Shown in pieces: positions 38,860 through 50,576 of a DNA stretch of 64,000 nt. The position numbers were made by a program, and so were the translations under genes. The stretch comes from Zhengitettix transpicula. Its lineage: Eukaryota; Arthropoda; Insecta; Orthoptera; Tetrigidae. The DNA is taken from positions 105,547,738-105,611,737 of the forward strand of contig CM073593.1 of the NCBI GenBank assembly GCA_037074705.1. Direction: 5' to 3'. Each line of letters opens with the position of its first letter. The first letter of the stretch is position 1. The notes under the pieces are model-generated. The model saw only the letters and a list, made by a program, of their open reading frames with translations. It did no database searches and was not told the DNA's origin.

Positions 38860-39355
38860 CCTGCAACCACCCCCAGGGGCTAAAATTTCAAACATGCTAA
38901 AACAGCTGATATTTCCATTAAATAAATATTAATCAGAATCAATGATTTATAGTGTGTCTCAATATGTTTCAACCCCTTTCAGCATGGGAGGGGAATAGCT
39001 GAAGGGGAGTTAGAATAAAATAATGCAAAAACAAAGATATGACTCAAATCTGAAGTTCTGGAAGTCGCTGAATTTAATTATGACATTATACTTGCTGTTT
39101 AACCCCTAGGGAAGGGGGTGGAAATTTTCAAACATGTTAAATGGCAGATACTTGTGCCAAATAAAATTTTTGGGGGTTCAATGATATATATATAGTGTTA
39201 TTCCATTTATAATATTTCGTGTACAATTTCAACCTCTTTTGGCATGGGAAGGTAGCACATTTAGGGATGGAGTGGACGGGTGTTACATAAAAATAATGAA
39301 GAAACAACCGAGATGGGAGTACAATCTGGGGTTATGGATGTTGCCGAGTTGCATT
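38860..39355. repeat. Diverged two-copy tandem repeat, about 245 bp units
   Basis: Unit 1 (about 38865-39100) and unit 2 (about 39108-39355) share ordered blocks: GGGGCTAAAATTTCAAACATG against GGGGTGGAAATTTTCAAACATG, TCAATGATTTATAGTGT against TCAATGATATATATATAGTG, TTTCAACC..CTTT..GCATGGGA, and AATAATGCAAAAACAAAGAT against AATAATGAAGAAACAACCGA. Divergence is high (around 30%). Confidence 0.65.
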
Positions 39356-39359
39356 TTGA

Positions 39360-41400
39360 CAACCCGGGCACCCAGGCAGTTTGAAAAATAAAATATGAAT
39401 ATTATAATAATTAAAATAAAACACAATTACATATATACACTTAAGGAAATACATATAGAAACATTTAAAGTTAATGGAGGTTGGTGTTCAGATACATTAA
39501 TGGAATAGAAACAGTGTTTTTACCAATAATTTCTTTACATTGTATCTAAATGTTTATATCAGCTGGTAGTGTTGTTATACATCACCCGTCCATTATAATT
39601 TAGACCAGCTTGGCATTTTTTATGGCTTTGAATCTGTAAGTGTACACTGTTATGCACACATGTGTGCGACTGTTGATCACAACTAGATTCTAAATATGCG
39701 AATACAAAACAGTCTGATGACACGGCATCTGAAATTCTGCTAATTACCATAACATATTCTTACTGAGAGATAAACAAAATTGAGTTTACTATGCACATGT
39801 ATGTACTTGCTATTTGAAACTTAAATCTGTCAGAGCACAAATTCTTGATAGTTATTTACAAATTTATTGGCCCAAAGTAAATTAAACAAATATTAGACGA
39901 GTCCAAGCAATACAATTAAATCAGAGAATTTTCTTATGTTTCTGAACATAAAGAGCTAAAAATGACCAATTTTATTTGTCAATACTTAATCATAATTTAA
40001 AATGACAATTAATTATTGTAACCGTATTTTTCAATTATTTAAAATACAGACAACAATATAATATCCAATCTGTTTTGTTTAGTACGTGCAATATTTTTCT
40101 ATTTCAGAAGAGTTGCTGATACTGGAAAATAAAGGTATATCAAAAATACTATGATATGAAATTACTTAATTTGAGAATATTTATAACATGTCATACACGT
40201 TTCCAGCAAAAACTGTCACTGCCTCCTGAACTTCCTCCGCTACTGAAACACGTAACAAACTAGACTTCAAAAACATGTGTTGGACCAAAGATACTTAAAT
40301 CAGTTTAAAGTCTTTTTTCTGTCCAAAGATATGTAAAAGCGACAAGACGATTCAAGTCAATTACCTGCATCATTTTAGTATAAATAAAGCGTACAACGTA
40401 AATTTGAAATTGAGCCATAACTTGTGTAAGTCACTTAGCATCTTTAATCACTTATTAAGTTGATTGACATCGACGGGAGAATAACTGTCGCAACCAAAAC
40501 AATTACTAAATAGGTCCGCTTTATAAAAGATTGCTTAACAATAAACAATTTACAACTAGAAGAAATTATAGTGTGTTAAAACGAGCGATATTAACAGTAA
40601 TCGGAAACGAAATAACGTTTAATGTCATATTTAGTAAATGTAAATAATCGTTCTCTTCTAAAAGCAATAAACTCTATGTATCGCAAGGTTTTCGACCTTT
40701 AAACAACAAATGTTATCAATTCAAAAGCACTGTAAACGCACAAATCGACTTTGAACCTTCTCAAAAGAAATGCAAAGTGATTAAAGGCCCTCTCACACCA
40801 CTGCAGGAACTGGAGTTCATTTTCTGGACTCCGTCCAGAGTACACAGTTGTTTTACTTAAAATAATTAAGCATTTGTAACGGTTTTGAATAAAGATACAA
40901 TAATTCACATGAAGAGGCTCTTTTGTTACTACCTATAGAGGAAAAAAGTTATAAGAATAATAAGCAATAAAACAATTATTTAACCCACCAGTACCCTATT
41001 TCCTAATTATTTATATAATTTTAGGAAATGAAGAATACAGATTCATTAAATTGATACAAAATACACTTTTGGTGAATATCAGACTTCAGCTATGTAGAGA
41101 TTCTGGAATTGTTCTCCAGTTTCCAACCGGGTGGCATTTACTAAGCACGTTTCATTGATTAGTACTGTTTACATCTTCACCTAGTAATTTTTAGTAAACG
41201 TGACCTGATCGGAAACCCAGCTCCTTATTCACAGGTACAACCTACTTACGGATCTTGCAAGTTTATACATTTACTTCAGGATGACATCAGTCAGGTCAAG
41301 CGACTTAACTTTTGATATTGGAAATTTAATTAAGAATAACACACCAACCATCTTCAACCAAAATATCCTGAAGATCGTCATGCAAATGATCTGACAGCCC
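39360..41400. other. Intergenic; possible FAM114A 5' UTR exon
   Basis: No coding exon is recognised. On the - strand a donor-like GATGCAG|GTAATTG reads at about 40371-40365 and could close a non-coding first exon of FAM114A. Near 41105-41170 there is a partial copy of foldback family A (GTTCTCCAGTTTCCAACCGG). Confidence 0.3.
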
Positions 41401-41411
41401 ACAACCTGCCA

Positions 41412-41544
41412 GTGCATGGAAAGTTGTAACTCCTGAAGGAGGCCGAGAGCCTCCGAAAATTTGAAGAACTTCCTTTGGTTTCACTGTTCTTCATTTTCAG
41501 GCAAGCCACAAGCTCTCTCTCTTTACTTTCCACACTAATATCAC

Positions 41545-41610
<66 letters not shown>

Positions 41611-41800
41611 GTAATAGTAAGGATGTAACATTGTCAAAAATAATTGCAATATTGGTATGGAAAGGACAGAGAGATAGGTTGTGGCTACCTGAAAGTGAAG
41701 TGCGGTGTCGCAGTGAAGGTTGTTCTTCAAACTTTTGGAGACTCTCAGCCTCCTCCTTCAGGAAGGAGTGTTACACCATTCTGTGCATCAGCCGGCTGCG
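41412..41800. mobile_element. Large foldback element with (AT)n centre
   Basis: Inverted arms of about 135-195 bp flank a 60 bp AT run (41548-41607). The left arm reads AACTCCTGAAGGAGGCCGAG, GCCTCCGAAAATTTGAAGAA, then TTCACTG, TTTTCAGGCAAGCCACAAGC, CTCTCTCTTTACTTTCCACA and CTAATATCACAATT. The right arm read backwards gives CTTCCTGAAGGAGGAGGCTG, GTCTCCAAAAGTTTGAAGAA, TTTCAGGTAGCCACAACC, TCTCTCTGTCCTTTCCATAC and CAATATTGCAATT. Arms differ at about 15-20% of sites, so this is an old foldback. No coding capacity; the 118-codon frame through it is chance. Confidence 0.85.
41548..41607. repeat. (AT)n microsatellite at foldback centre
   Basis: About 30 uninterrupted AT units exactly at the axis of the inverted repeat 41412-41800. 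It is likely unstable in length and could form a cruciform. Confidence 0.95.
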
Positions 41801-42060
41801 GAGTTTTGACCGACCGCTGCACAGCCAGTAGCCCATAAACAATCAACACCCCCACCAAGCCACTAACTTTCTCTCTCAAGGGAAGCTTGTGGCATAGGAA
41901 AGGTTAGGATACAGATCATTCATACGAAGCATCCCATGTATACATGTATACTTGAACATACAAATACACATAAACATACACAGACACACACATGTATGCA
42001 GACTTATACATACTCACATGGTCTCATGAAAGTGGGGATGGTACATAGGAAGGGCACTAT

Positions 42061-42366
42061 TTACAGGATGTTGAGTCCAGGGCTTTGCCTGTACTGCAAG
42101 ACATGTTGGAAAGATAGTTCCCATAGGTGGAGTTCTGCCTCTGATGAATCGGGGGGGGGGGGGGGGGGTAGAGCTTTAAGGATGGTGAGTGTGAAGCATT
42201 GGTCGAAATTGTTTATGTTGTGGTTTTGGGCGTGAGCAGCTACTGGGAATTGGATTTTAGATAGTTTGACAGTGCTGCGGTGGTTGGCTATGTGTTAAGG
42301 GAGGGGTCTTTTGGTTTGGCCTATATAGAAGGCAGGGCAGAGTCTGCAGTTAATTTGGTAGATGGT
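42061..42366 (-). pseudogene. Penelope-like retroelement, GIY-YIG endonuclease end (decayed)
   Basis: Read leftwards, the frame gives IYQINCRLCPAFYIGQTKR, then HIANHRSTVKLSKIQFPVAA, HAQNHN, FDQCFTLTILKALP, and after a proline run DSSEAELHLWELSFQHVLQY and SPGLNIL followed by a stop at 42063-42061. This is the GIY-YIG endonuclease of Penelope-like elements, with the family's C-x2-C insert before YIGxT and the arginine-bearing HIANH helix. Defects: an in-frame TAA right after TKRPLP, and a poly(C) run (the (G)n at about 42150 on the + strand) between the domain and the C-terminus. The reverse-transcriptase part is not present upstream (right), where another foldback begins at 42715. It is a dead 5'-truncated fragment. 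Confidence 0.85.
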
Positions 42367-42714
42367 GTGTGTGTATATACATATATTCATATAACCATCT
42401 TGCCAAGTGTGACATGATGTGAACAAACAATGCATACACATCCAACACCTTTCCCATTTATACAAAAATAAAAAAACAAACTGGATTCATATTGACAACC
42501 AATACACACCTAACATTTATGTACATTGTATGAATGTGTACTTAAATGTGCAAATGTGTTATTTTAGCCTACAAAATATGATGGTAATATTTTTTTTTTA
42601 TAAGGTAATAGGCGAATGCCCCCTCATTATGCAGTATAACACTAACAAGCTGCAGTCTGAATAATATTTTCTCATCAATTCCAAATGAATTCAACATGTC
42701 CACATTATACAATA

Positions 42715-42835
42715 TATTGTTCTCGGAGTTCAACCGGGTTTTGCATAATTATATTAGAACGCAACGTTTCGACGACTAAAACCTCTGTCGTCATCTTCTA
42801 GGCAAAGTCCCAGAACCACTTTTTTTTTTTTGTGG
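42715..42835. mobile_element. Foldback family A, half copy
   Basis: Contains GTTCTCGGAGTTCAACCGGG, then GCAACGTTTCGACGACTAAA and CCTCTGTCGTCATCTTCTAG. The arm matches family A copies at 50.1 and 51.25 kb; the return arm is missing. It ends beside the T run of the next retroelement copy. Confidence 0.6.
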
Positions 42836-43345
42836 TGTAGACAGGCTATGTATAGGGTAATCCACATAATGGCAACTCCCCTCTTATAGCATAGGAAAGG
42901 GATTTGAAAGGGGGGATGCGGAAGGATGGAGGAAGGTAGCCAAGGGTAACTAGGGCCCCCGGGCTATGGTTTAAGGATCCTACCCAGCATTCACCTAAAA
43001 GAAATGCATGACAAACCCTAGAAAAACCTGCATCAGGTAGGTCGGGCATTTGGTACTTGTCCCACGCCCTTCCAATGGTGGGAGAGGGGTTTTCTGTGGG
43101 ATCACAACCATGCCTTTGCCAGTTTAGGAGGCAGCTGGCCAACTATTCGAATAGGAATAGTGGACAACTCTTACCGTATGCCCAAGGTCTGCAACCCCGG
43201 AACATACACCTCTCAAAACAGGCCGAGGTGCCTCGGCATATGGGAACCTTAGTTCAAAAAAACCAGAGATGTGAAGGCTTCCCCAAAGGTAGCCTCCACC
43301 ACAGCTCTCTGGGAAGGTTTAAACCCACCATTCCATTGCATATTA
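42820..43345 (-). repeat. Poly(A)-ended retroelement, copy 3
   Basis: Inverted copy: a T run (42821-42832), then ACAGGCTATG, GGGTAATCCACATAATGGCA, GCCCCCGGGCTATGG-like and GTAGGTCGGGCATTTGG blocks, up to CAAGGTCTGCAACCCCGG and ACACCTCTCAAAACAGGCCG. Beyond 43345 the sequence differs from the 54.0 and 62.7 kb copies. Leftward it holds a frame of 98 codons, also partly open in other copies (DKYxMPDLPDAGFSR). Confidence 0.75.
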
Positions 43346-43707
43346 TATATATCCTCCACCGAATCATCATGCTGTGAGAGCCAATCAGCGCTCAGTCAAC
43401 AGTCCACCTCAGCCATGTCAGCATCGGTCAAAAGGCCGGCCACTCGCCGAGGTACATTATCCCCAGCAGCCCCGTCCACAATAGAGCTCTGGACTCCTCG
43501 TCTTAAGATGATTTCCAGTAGCTGAATTTATTTTTAATGACCATCTTTTGTATTATCCCATGTCATAAATTGTAAACAATTAACCTACATGCAAGCACCA
43601 ACAAACTATACAGACCTTTGATCACACAGATTCGTGTTGCAAGGTAGCAGAGAAATGGCATTTACTAAACAAAAAATTAGTACAAAGGTTTCTCATTTCA
43701 ATTAACA

Positions 43708-43713
43708 TTTATT
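43708..43713 (-). terminator. Probable poly(A) signal of transaldolase
   Basis: TTTATT on the + strand (AATAAA on the - strand) about 60 nt past the transaldolase stop codon. Confidence 0.55.
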
Positions 43714-43769
43714 GCACACTAAAAGGCCAGTTACAAAATAGTTGGTCCCCCCAAATTTCATTGATAAGA

Positions 43770-46700
43770 TTAGCTCATCGACTTAGAAATCTTGATCAAC
43801 TGATCTCTCAGCAACTTTTCCAATTTACGTGAATCATCAGCAAATTTACGTATTCCTTCAGACAACTTGTCGGTGGCCATCTGGTCTTCATTGACAAACC
43901 AACGGAAATTGGCTTCATCAAGGTTTACTTTTTCAAGGTTCAACTTTTGTGCTACAAATAGAGAAACAATTCACATAATTTAAAATGTATAAAAATAGAT
44001 CATATTGTCACACATACTAGTGTTCACCTTAAGGATATAGGAAAATAGTATCTGGTAAGACTAACCTGACTTGACAGAAAGTTTTTCAGAAACAGTTTCA
44101 TTACTATCTTCCAGTTCCTGGAGCAACTTGGGACTTATTGTAAGAAGATCACAACCAGCCAAAGCTTTAATTTCTCCCACATTTCTGAACGAAGCACCCA
44201 TGACGACAGTTTTGTATCCAAATTTTTTATAGTAATTGAAGATCTTTGTGACCGACTGAACACCGGGATCATCACTGCCTTCGTACTCCTTCTGTGAGGT
44301 GTTTGCGACATACCAATCTAATATGCGTCCGACAAACGGTGATATGAGAGTAACTCCCGCTTCGGCACAAGCGACTGCTTGATAAAAGGAGAAGAGTAAA
44401 GTAAGGTTGCAGTGGATTCCATACTCCTCTTCCAATTCTCTGAAATAGCCAATACCAAAATATGAGAAACACAAAGAAAGGTAAACTGTAATTCATTGAA
44501 ACAAGCACATATAGCCTCCAATGTTCAACTGAAATAATTATGCACATCCCGAAGTTGCTTACTTGGCAGCCTGAATGCCTTCCCAAGTTGAGGCCAACTT
44601 AATTAGGATACGTTCCTTATCAATCCCCTGTTCCTCATACAATTCTATTATCCGCTTAGCTTTAATAATGCTGGCTTGTTTATCAAATGACAATCTGTAA
44701 CGGAAAGTATTCTTAAACAAGTTGAAATTTACACAGGTAAAATTAAATGTTTTACTTTAACAAGTTTTCTAAAAATTTAAATTAAAAATACTGTATCACA
44801 TTTATGTAACAAAATTACATACGTTTAATATACAAATCAGGTTTACCTAGCATCAACCTCTGTTGAAACACGCCCTGGTATTATCTTAAGAATTTCTGTT
44901 CCAAATAAAACCAATAGTTTGTCAGTAGCTGCTTCGAGTTGTTCAGATTCATTGCTGGAAAAAATTTGCAAATTGAGTACAGTGGTAAATCATAAAAACG
45001 CAAATCCACATTCACAATCTTCAAAGATAGTTATACACAGTTAAAAGAATAAATATATAGGATACCAATTATAAGAGTATTTCATGACAAATTGTGAAAC
45101 AGGAAAGGAGCACTCAAGAGTTAAAAACTCAAAATTAAAGAAAATTTATTGTACAGGAATTCAAAAATGAGAAAAGTTACACCAGTTTCCAATGGCATTA
45201 AAAATGGTCACATTTGTGTCAAACTAGGCATTCATAGACTGAACTGACCATCACAATGATTAATGCTCACAATTAACGAACTACTCTAGTCGCATGCAAA
45301 CTACTGGCCATGCTCTAAATTTTAAGCTTTGTTAACTCTCAACAGTATTTTTTACATTTAAATTCCTCCTTCATGTTGTATTTCTTTACATACTCACTAA
45401 TTGCATTAATAAGACTACAGGAGAAAGTAAAACTACAATGATTGAAACCCGAGATGAATCATTACACAAGAAACATGCAAGTGCAGGACAGTATTAAAAT
45501 ACATGTAATTAAGGCAAGAGCAGTTGACATTGTTTATACATAATTAAAATTGGGAATTAGCAACACTTGTAAGCATGAATCTATTGAATCAAACAAGGTC
45601 AGGAAACTTGTGCATTTCTGAACAGTTCATTTAGCATCTACGGAATTCAAATCTTCTAAAATGCCTTTGATAAAAACAATTCAAGCCAACAAAAGTTTTG
45701 GGAGGGATTTTCATTTTAAGATATTTCAAACTTACCAATAGGTGCATCCATCTTATAACTTGGACAATCTGAATGCAACACAATCATTTCAGATGTAAAT
45801 TTACATATTTTATGTTGTGAGAGAAAAATTCAAATCCTTTAAGGAAACTTAAGTACCCTAAAGTTGCATATGAATATTTTGCACTTAAAAAATTATTTAC
45901 AGCACTTTTTATAGTCAGCATGAACTATATTTTTTACAAGTTCAGCTGTTATAGAAGAGTTCAAATCTGTAATCGCAAATCAATACATCACCAAATTAAA
46001 GATTAAAGCTTGGCAGGTAAATAATAGTTAACATAAGAAACAAATGGAATACCAGAATAGCTACAAATAAAATATACAATAATTTTAAACTTAGCCTATT
46101 AAAATTATAGTGGTAATTGATATATTATATTAAAGGGAAAGGATAAGACTTCAAAAAAAAAAAACAATACTTGAAAATTATTTAATTGGTTTTATTCAGT
46201 AATCTTGAAGAAACAATTCATTGAATGAGATGACTCAATATTTTTCGTTGTGGATCGTGATGTAATAATTATTGAGTAGAAATTTTCACTTCAAGTGGGG
46301 TAACCCCGAGTTTCCAAATAGTTATTTTCACCAACTGTAATAGACATAGGTCACTAAAATTCTACATGCTTGAACAATTAGTGACAACCAACATATGCAT
46401 TAAACCATAAAGCCAAAACGTCTCTCATGCACCTCAATGTTGCCCATTCATACTAGTTACAGGTTTGGAAGAACGTGAAAATAATTAGGTGAAAATTTTT
46501 TTTTTTCAACACTGTCTACGTATTTATGTGCAGCAATATTTCAACAGTAAGTTACATCATTGCCATCAAGTGGCAGACAAAAACAACAGTGCCTGCAGTC
46601 AAAATGTTTCACACAATATGTATATTGGGTTGAAACTATACAGGGGCAGGTGAAGTGTAAGAATTAGCTGGAAATGGCAAAATTTAAATTTTATCTTCTC

Positions 46701-48272
46701 TTTACTCGTCCTTCACCTTAACCAAATATTAATCTGTTAATATAGTTGGTAATGTATAAATCCTCAACATGCTCAGAGTTACTAAACCACACCTTTATAC
46801 AGACCAATTTTTTTTCTGCTTTTACTTTGTCCACATTCTACGACTAAGTACGCTACACCAATTTTCAAAGCACCTGTATCATACATAAAACAAATCTGAA
46901 CAGAAGTTTACCCTTTAATGTAAAAATAAGTACAATTTCAATTTTTTTGCAACTTACTGATTCAACTGTGAAACTCATGACACAGAATTCCAACTCTTTA
47001 TTTACTGATAGGAAGGATAAGAAAGTGAAAATAAGCTCAATAAGAGCTGTGTTTGCTGGGGAAAGGGGATACTCCATATAAAATTGGAAGACTGATGGCA
47101 ATAAAACAGCTTTATCATAAATCTCATTGTTATTCCACTGTTTCATTTACATACTATAGGATGTTAATGTTTAGTTCCCATGAAAGGCGTGACCTTATTA
47201 GCAAATGGCAATATTACTCCCCTCCAAGCACAACACGAGACATCTAATTTTAAATGAAGAATGGCATGTGAACAGTAGGAATGAAATTTAATTTTCACAG
47301 CCTCCCTCATACTGCTTACAAAAACTATGAATGCCTAACAAATCATTGATAGTTTAATCACCTTTGATGTTCTATTAAATTAAACTTGACAATTTATTTC
47401 AACATCACAGGGTCAAGAAACTTAAAAGGCAAAATGGCAAGGTAGTCAAACTCAGCCCAAGTAATTCTTTAAAGTTAATCAATAATGTCGATAAAATTGC
47501 TCTGAACGTTACAAGAATATCATAGATTAAAGATGAGTGAATAATACAAAATGGGGACCAAAACATTCTCTAATATAGACAATACTGGGTTACTTTTCAT
47601 AGGAAAAAAGCAAAAACATTTTGGGCCAACAGAATTAAATTTATTGCAATGATTCGGATGATCTTAAATCATAACTACTTTCCTAAAGTACAAAATATAC
47701 GAAGGAAAGGTTTGAAAGTCAAGGACAATATTAAGCAATTCAGTATATCCATGCGTCTCAAGCATGTAAGTCAAGTTTATCAACATACTCATATCAAGGT
47801 CTGACAAGGTCAAAGAATTAAGTAATAGATTTTAAACTATACAATTAGTCTCTTACCTACTAATTTTTATACCATACTCAACAGCTTTATTTATGAGTTC
47901 TTGGTACTGTGGCATATTGGCAGCCTGAAGTATTAAGGAAGGATTTGTGGTAGCATCTGTCGGTTTATATTTCTTCATGGCTACAATTAACGTTCCAGAT
48001 TAAAAATTTGAGTAACTGGTATTAAATGAATTCATATTGTTAAAAAGTTAGACAAGGACAAACTACTAATGTGTATGATTTACATCACGGCTGGTTATTT
48101 CCTTAATAATCCTACCGTACCGGTACGCACTGCCAAACCATGAATTGCAAAATTTGTATCGGTTGTAATACGAACCTTCAAAGTCCCCTGTGTCCGCCAC
48201 AACAATTGTGTGTTGCTTGAGTTGAGCAAGAGAGTTTGCCATCCTTGCCTTCTTCACTTGTGGTTCAGTCAT
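43770..48272 (-). CDS. Taldo: Transaldolase
   Basis: Transaldolase moves a dihydroxyacetone unit from sedoheptulose 7-phosphate to glyceraldehyde 3-phosphate in the cytosolic non-oxidative pentose phosphate pathway. Six in-phase exons (48272-48176, 47980-47857, 44954-44847, 44694-44563, 44439-44066, 43951-43770) give 338 residues, near the human 337. Hallmarks: [11 protein letters not shown] with Asp27, [36 protein letters not shown], the Schiff-base lysine Lys142 in [12 protein letters not shown], the [20 protein letters not shown] and [16 protein letters not shown] strands, [28 protein letters not shown], and a C-terminal [20 protein letters not shown]. The start at 48272 ([20 protein letters not shown]) matches family N-termini, although the frame stays open upstream to an ATG at 48500. 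The first intron uses a GTTCGT donor. The second intron is 2.9 kb. Confidence 0.97.
44955..47856 (-). other. Transaldolase intron 2, 2.9 kb
   Basis: AT-rich intron between exons 47980-47857 and 44954-44847. No nested gene is recognised and no repeat shared with the rest of the window was found. Confidence 0.5.
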
Positions 48273-50050
48273 GCCAAATACAGGTCCTTCAAGCAATTTA
48301 TATACCCCGTACAGAATCAATACACAAATCCGTGAACAGAGACTGTACGCCGGAACTGGGTCAAAGATATAATATACGTTGGTCAAAGATATAAAACTGG
48401 CTTTAGAAATGCGCACTTCATAGCTAATAGCAACAAGACTAGGTTTGTAATAAATGTGGTTCAGGAAATTTGCATGTATCGTCCTCTTACAAAACTGCAT
48501 TTTAATGTTGTCTTATTAAAACGGAAATCTCTACAATGGTGGAAGTTACAAGTTAAATGTAAAATATGAATATTATAATAATTAAAACAATATAATTACG
48601 TATACAGCTGACATATTAAATAACAAAGATGCCTATTATAATAATTTAAACTACATACGCTTATTATTTTCAATAAGATCGATATTGAAACGACATGAGA
48701 ATTAATTTGGTCAAATATCGGTTCAAACATAACGTGCAAAGATAAAATTATGCTGTAATTTCAGACCGTAGTAACTTCAAGAGAATAATCAGATTTAATC
48801 GTTGGCATCCAGTTTGAAGTTTCAATGAAAGATAAAATGGACCATACTGTAAGGAAAAGAACAGCGGGAAAATCGCTTCAATTAAATGGTGTTACTGACT
48901 ATTCGGTTGCATTTATTCAAATCTCAGTGTGCCATTGCTTATTTCCACGGTGTTTTACCTCTTGCAGTTCCGCCGTCTCGTTTTTGTGTTAAAGAGAACG
49001 ATATCTGTAAATCTCGGACACAAGTTGGCCAGGATCAGTGGTTATTATCGGCCCCGCCTAGTAGAGAGGTGCGTTGCGCCATAAGTAGACCACATTTCCC
49101 TCCTTTATTTCCCAACACGCAGACAATTTACGAAGGCCATTCCAAGCCCGTACAGAATAACAACGCTGTCGAAACTATTATATATGAAACAAACGCTCAT
49201 AACGAATTACACAGGAATGAATTGGGCATCAGAGGAGCGATGGGCACAATCAGCTTTCAATGCCTTTATTCTCAGCTTAATTAAATGCACAAGTTTCCTT
49301 AAGAACCAAGGAACATGAGTTTGCAAATACTTTTTACTGCCTGAAGACCTCTTTCAACCAAATTTCCTTCTTTACTAATTTTCTACCTATTTATTTTTAA
49401 AGAAAATCCAGACAATCAATCATTAACCATATATTTAATCATCTACCCGGCATTAAATTTTAAATCCAAAAATTATCTAAAACTTTTGGAGAGCTGAAAC
49501 CCTTATCGGCAGTAAAGGAAACAAGATTGTGTTAAAATTGGAAAAAACAGTTCTTGGATTTACCCCTGGGATAAAGAAAGCTTAAGCCACAATGTTTTAA
49601 TTGAATACATCCAACAGTCGGAAGGGTAATACACTAAAACTACGGATGCAAACTGATAACACATTCTGGTATTGAATGAACAAAACTTTTTTTTATATAC
49701 AAACTCGTACGGTTTTGGTAATTCATTTGGCATCATAACTACTAACATAAGGTTGCTTGAGCAGTTATAGGAGGAGCACGGTTAGGTAGAGTTGAATGCC
49801 TGGTCTTATGTGCGCTCGAAATTGCTCAATAATTTATATGATTAAAAAAAAATAAGGTTCCATATTAGGAACAAAACGTGTATTAATTACATATAATTTA
49901 ATTGTCTGTTTTTCGGGCATTATTTACTCATTTAAACTACACACAGGTTGAAACAATTAGCATTGCTATCTATAGTATAAAAGGCTTCAACAGAACAATA
50001 TATCTCAAAAGATTGAAAGGTTAGCTAGTTCTATGAACACTTGTACACAA
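48273..50050. other. Transaldolase 5' flank and intergenic DNA
   Basis: The transaldolase promoter must lie here. About 48940-49290 is less AT-rich, with several CpG and a GGCCCCGCC element, and is the likeliest promoter/5' UTR zone on the - strand. A + frame of 132 codons through this block has no recognisable similarity. A short block TAAAATATGAATATTATAAT (about 48560) also occurs at about 39390. Confidence 0.35.
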
Positions 50051-50069
50051 CATTACAATTTGATAAACA

Positions 50070-50262
50070 GGTCTCGGTTTTCACTCGGGTGTAGCATATT
50101 TAAATGCGACATTTCAACGACTAAAATCTCTGTCGTCATCCTCTGGACGATGACAGACAGAGATTTTAGTTGTCGAAACGTCACGTTTAAATATGCTACA
50201 CCAGAGTGAAAACCGAGAACTGTTTATTGAACAATTACACCGGGAAAGACTTCAATCTTTGC
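50070..50262. mobile_element. Foldback family A, both arms
   Basis: The left arm (TCTCGGTTTTCACTCGGGTG, TAGCATATTTAAATGCGACA, TTTCAACGACTAAAATCTCT) and right arm (AGATTTTAGTTGTCGAAACG, TCACGTTTAAATATGCTACA, CCAGAGTGAAAACCGAGAAC) are near-perfect complements around GTCGTCATCCTCTGGACGATGACAG-like centre. The tail TTACACCGGGAAAGACTTCA is shared with the other family A elements. Confidence 0.85.
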
Positions 50263-50525
50263 ACATTACGATTTTTCCTATCTTTATCATTGAGCACTGG
50301 AGGGGTCGGAAAATAAACAAAATGTTATACACATATCTCAGGGAAAAATGTAGAAGAATTTAACGAATTAATATAATCTAGTGCTGTGATTTAATATTTT
50401 TCAACCTAAGTGTTTATAAGTAATAATTTTTTAACTCCATAAAACATTAACAGATGGTGAAACACAATAGCTGTAAAAAACCATGATATAACAAAATGTA
50501 TTTACATGTTCAAGAATGAACTTTT

Positions 50526-50531
50526 TTTAAT
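50526..50531 (-). terminator. Possible poly(A) signal of CCDC59
   Basis: TTTAAT on the + strand is ATTAAA on the - strand, the common variant signal, about 46 nt past the CCDC59 stop codon. Confidence 0.35.
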
Positions 50532-50576
50532 AGAAAAATATATATTTACATATTAACGTTAGGTACCATAATGTAG

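Noticed and set aside
41475..41831. 118-codon + frame through the (AT)n run
   Set aside because: Its Tyr-Ile repeat is just the translated AT microsatellite and the rest is foldback arm.
48066..48175. Unspliced continuation of the first transaldolase exon to a stop
   Set aside because: Reading past 48176 loses the family sequence, while splicing GAA G|CC restores [18 protein letters not shown].
48886..49284. 132-codon + frame right of transaldolase
   Set aside because: Longest unassigned frame, but no similarity, no splice signals, and it covers the likely transaldolase promoter.
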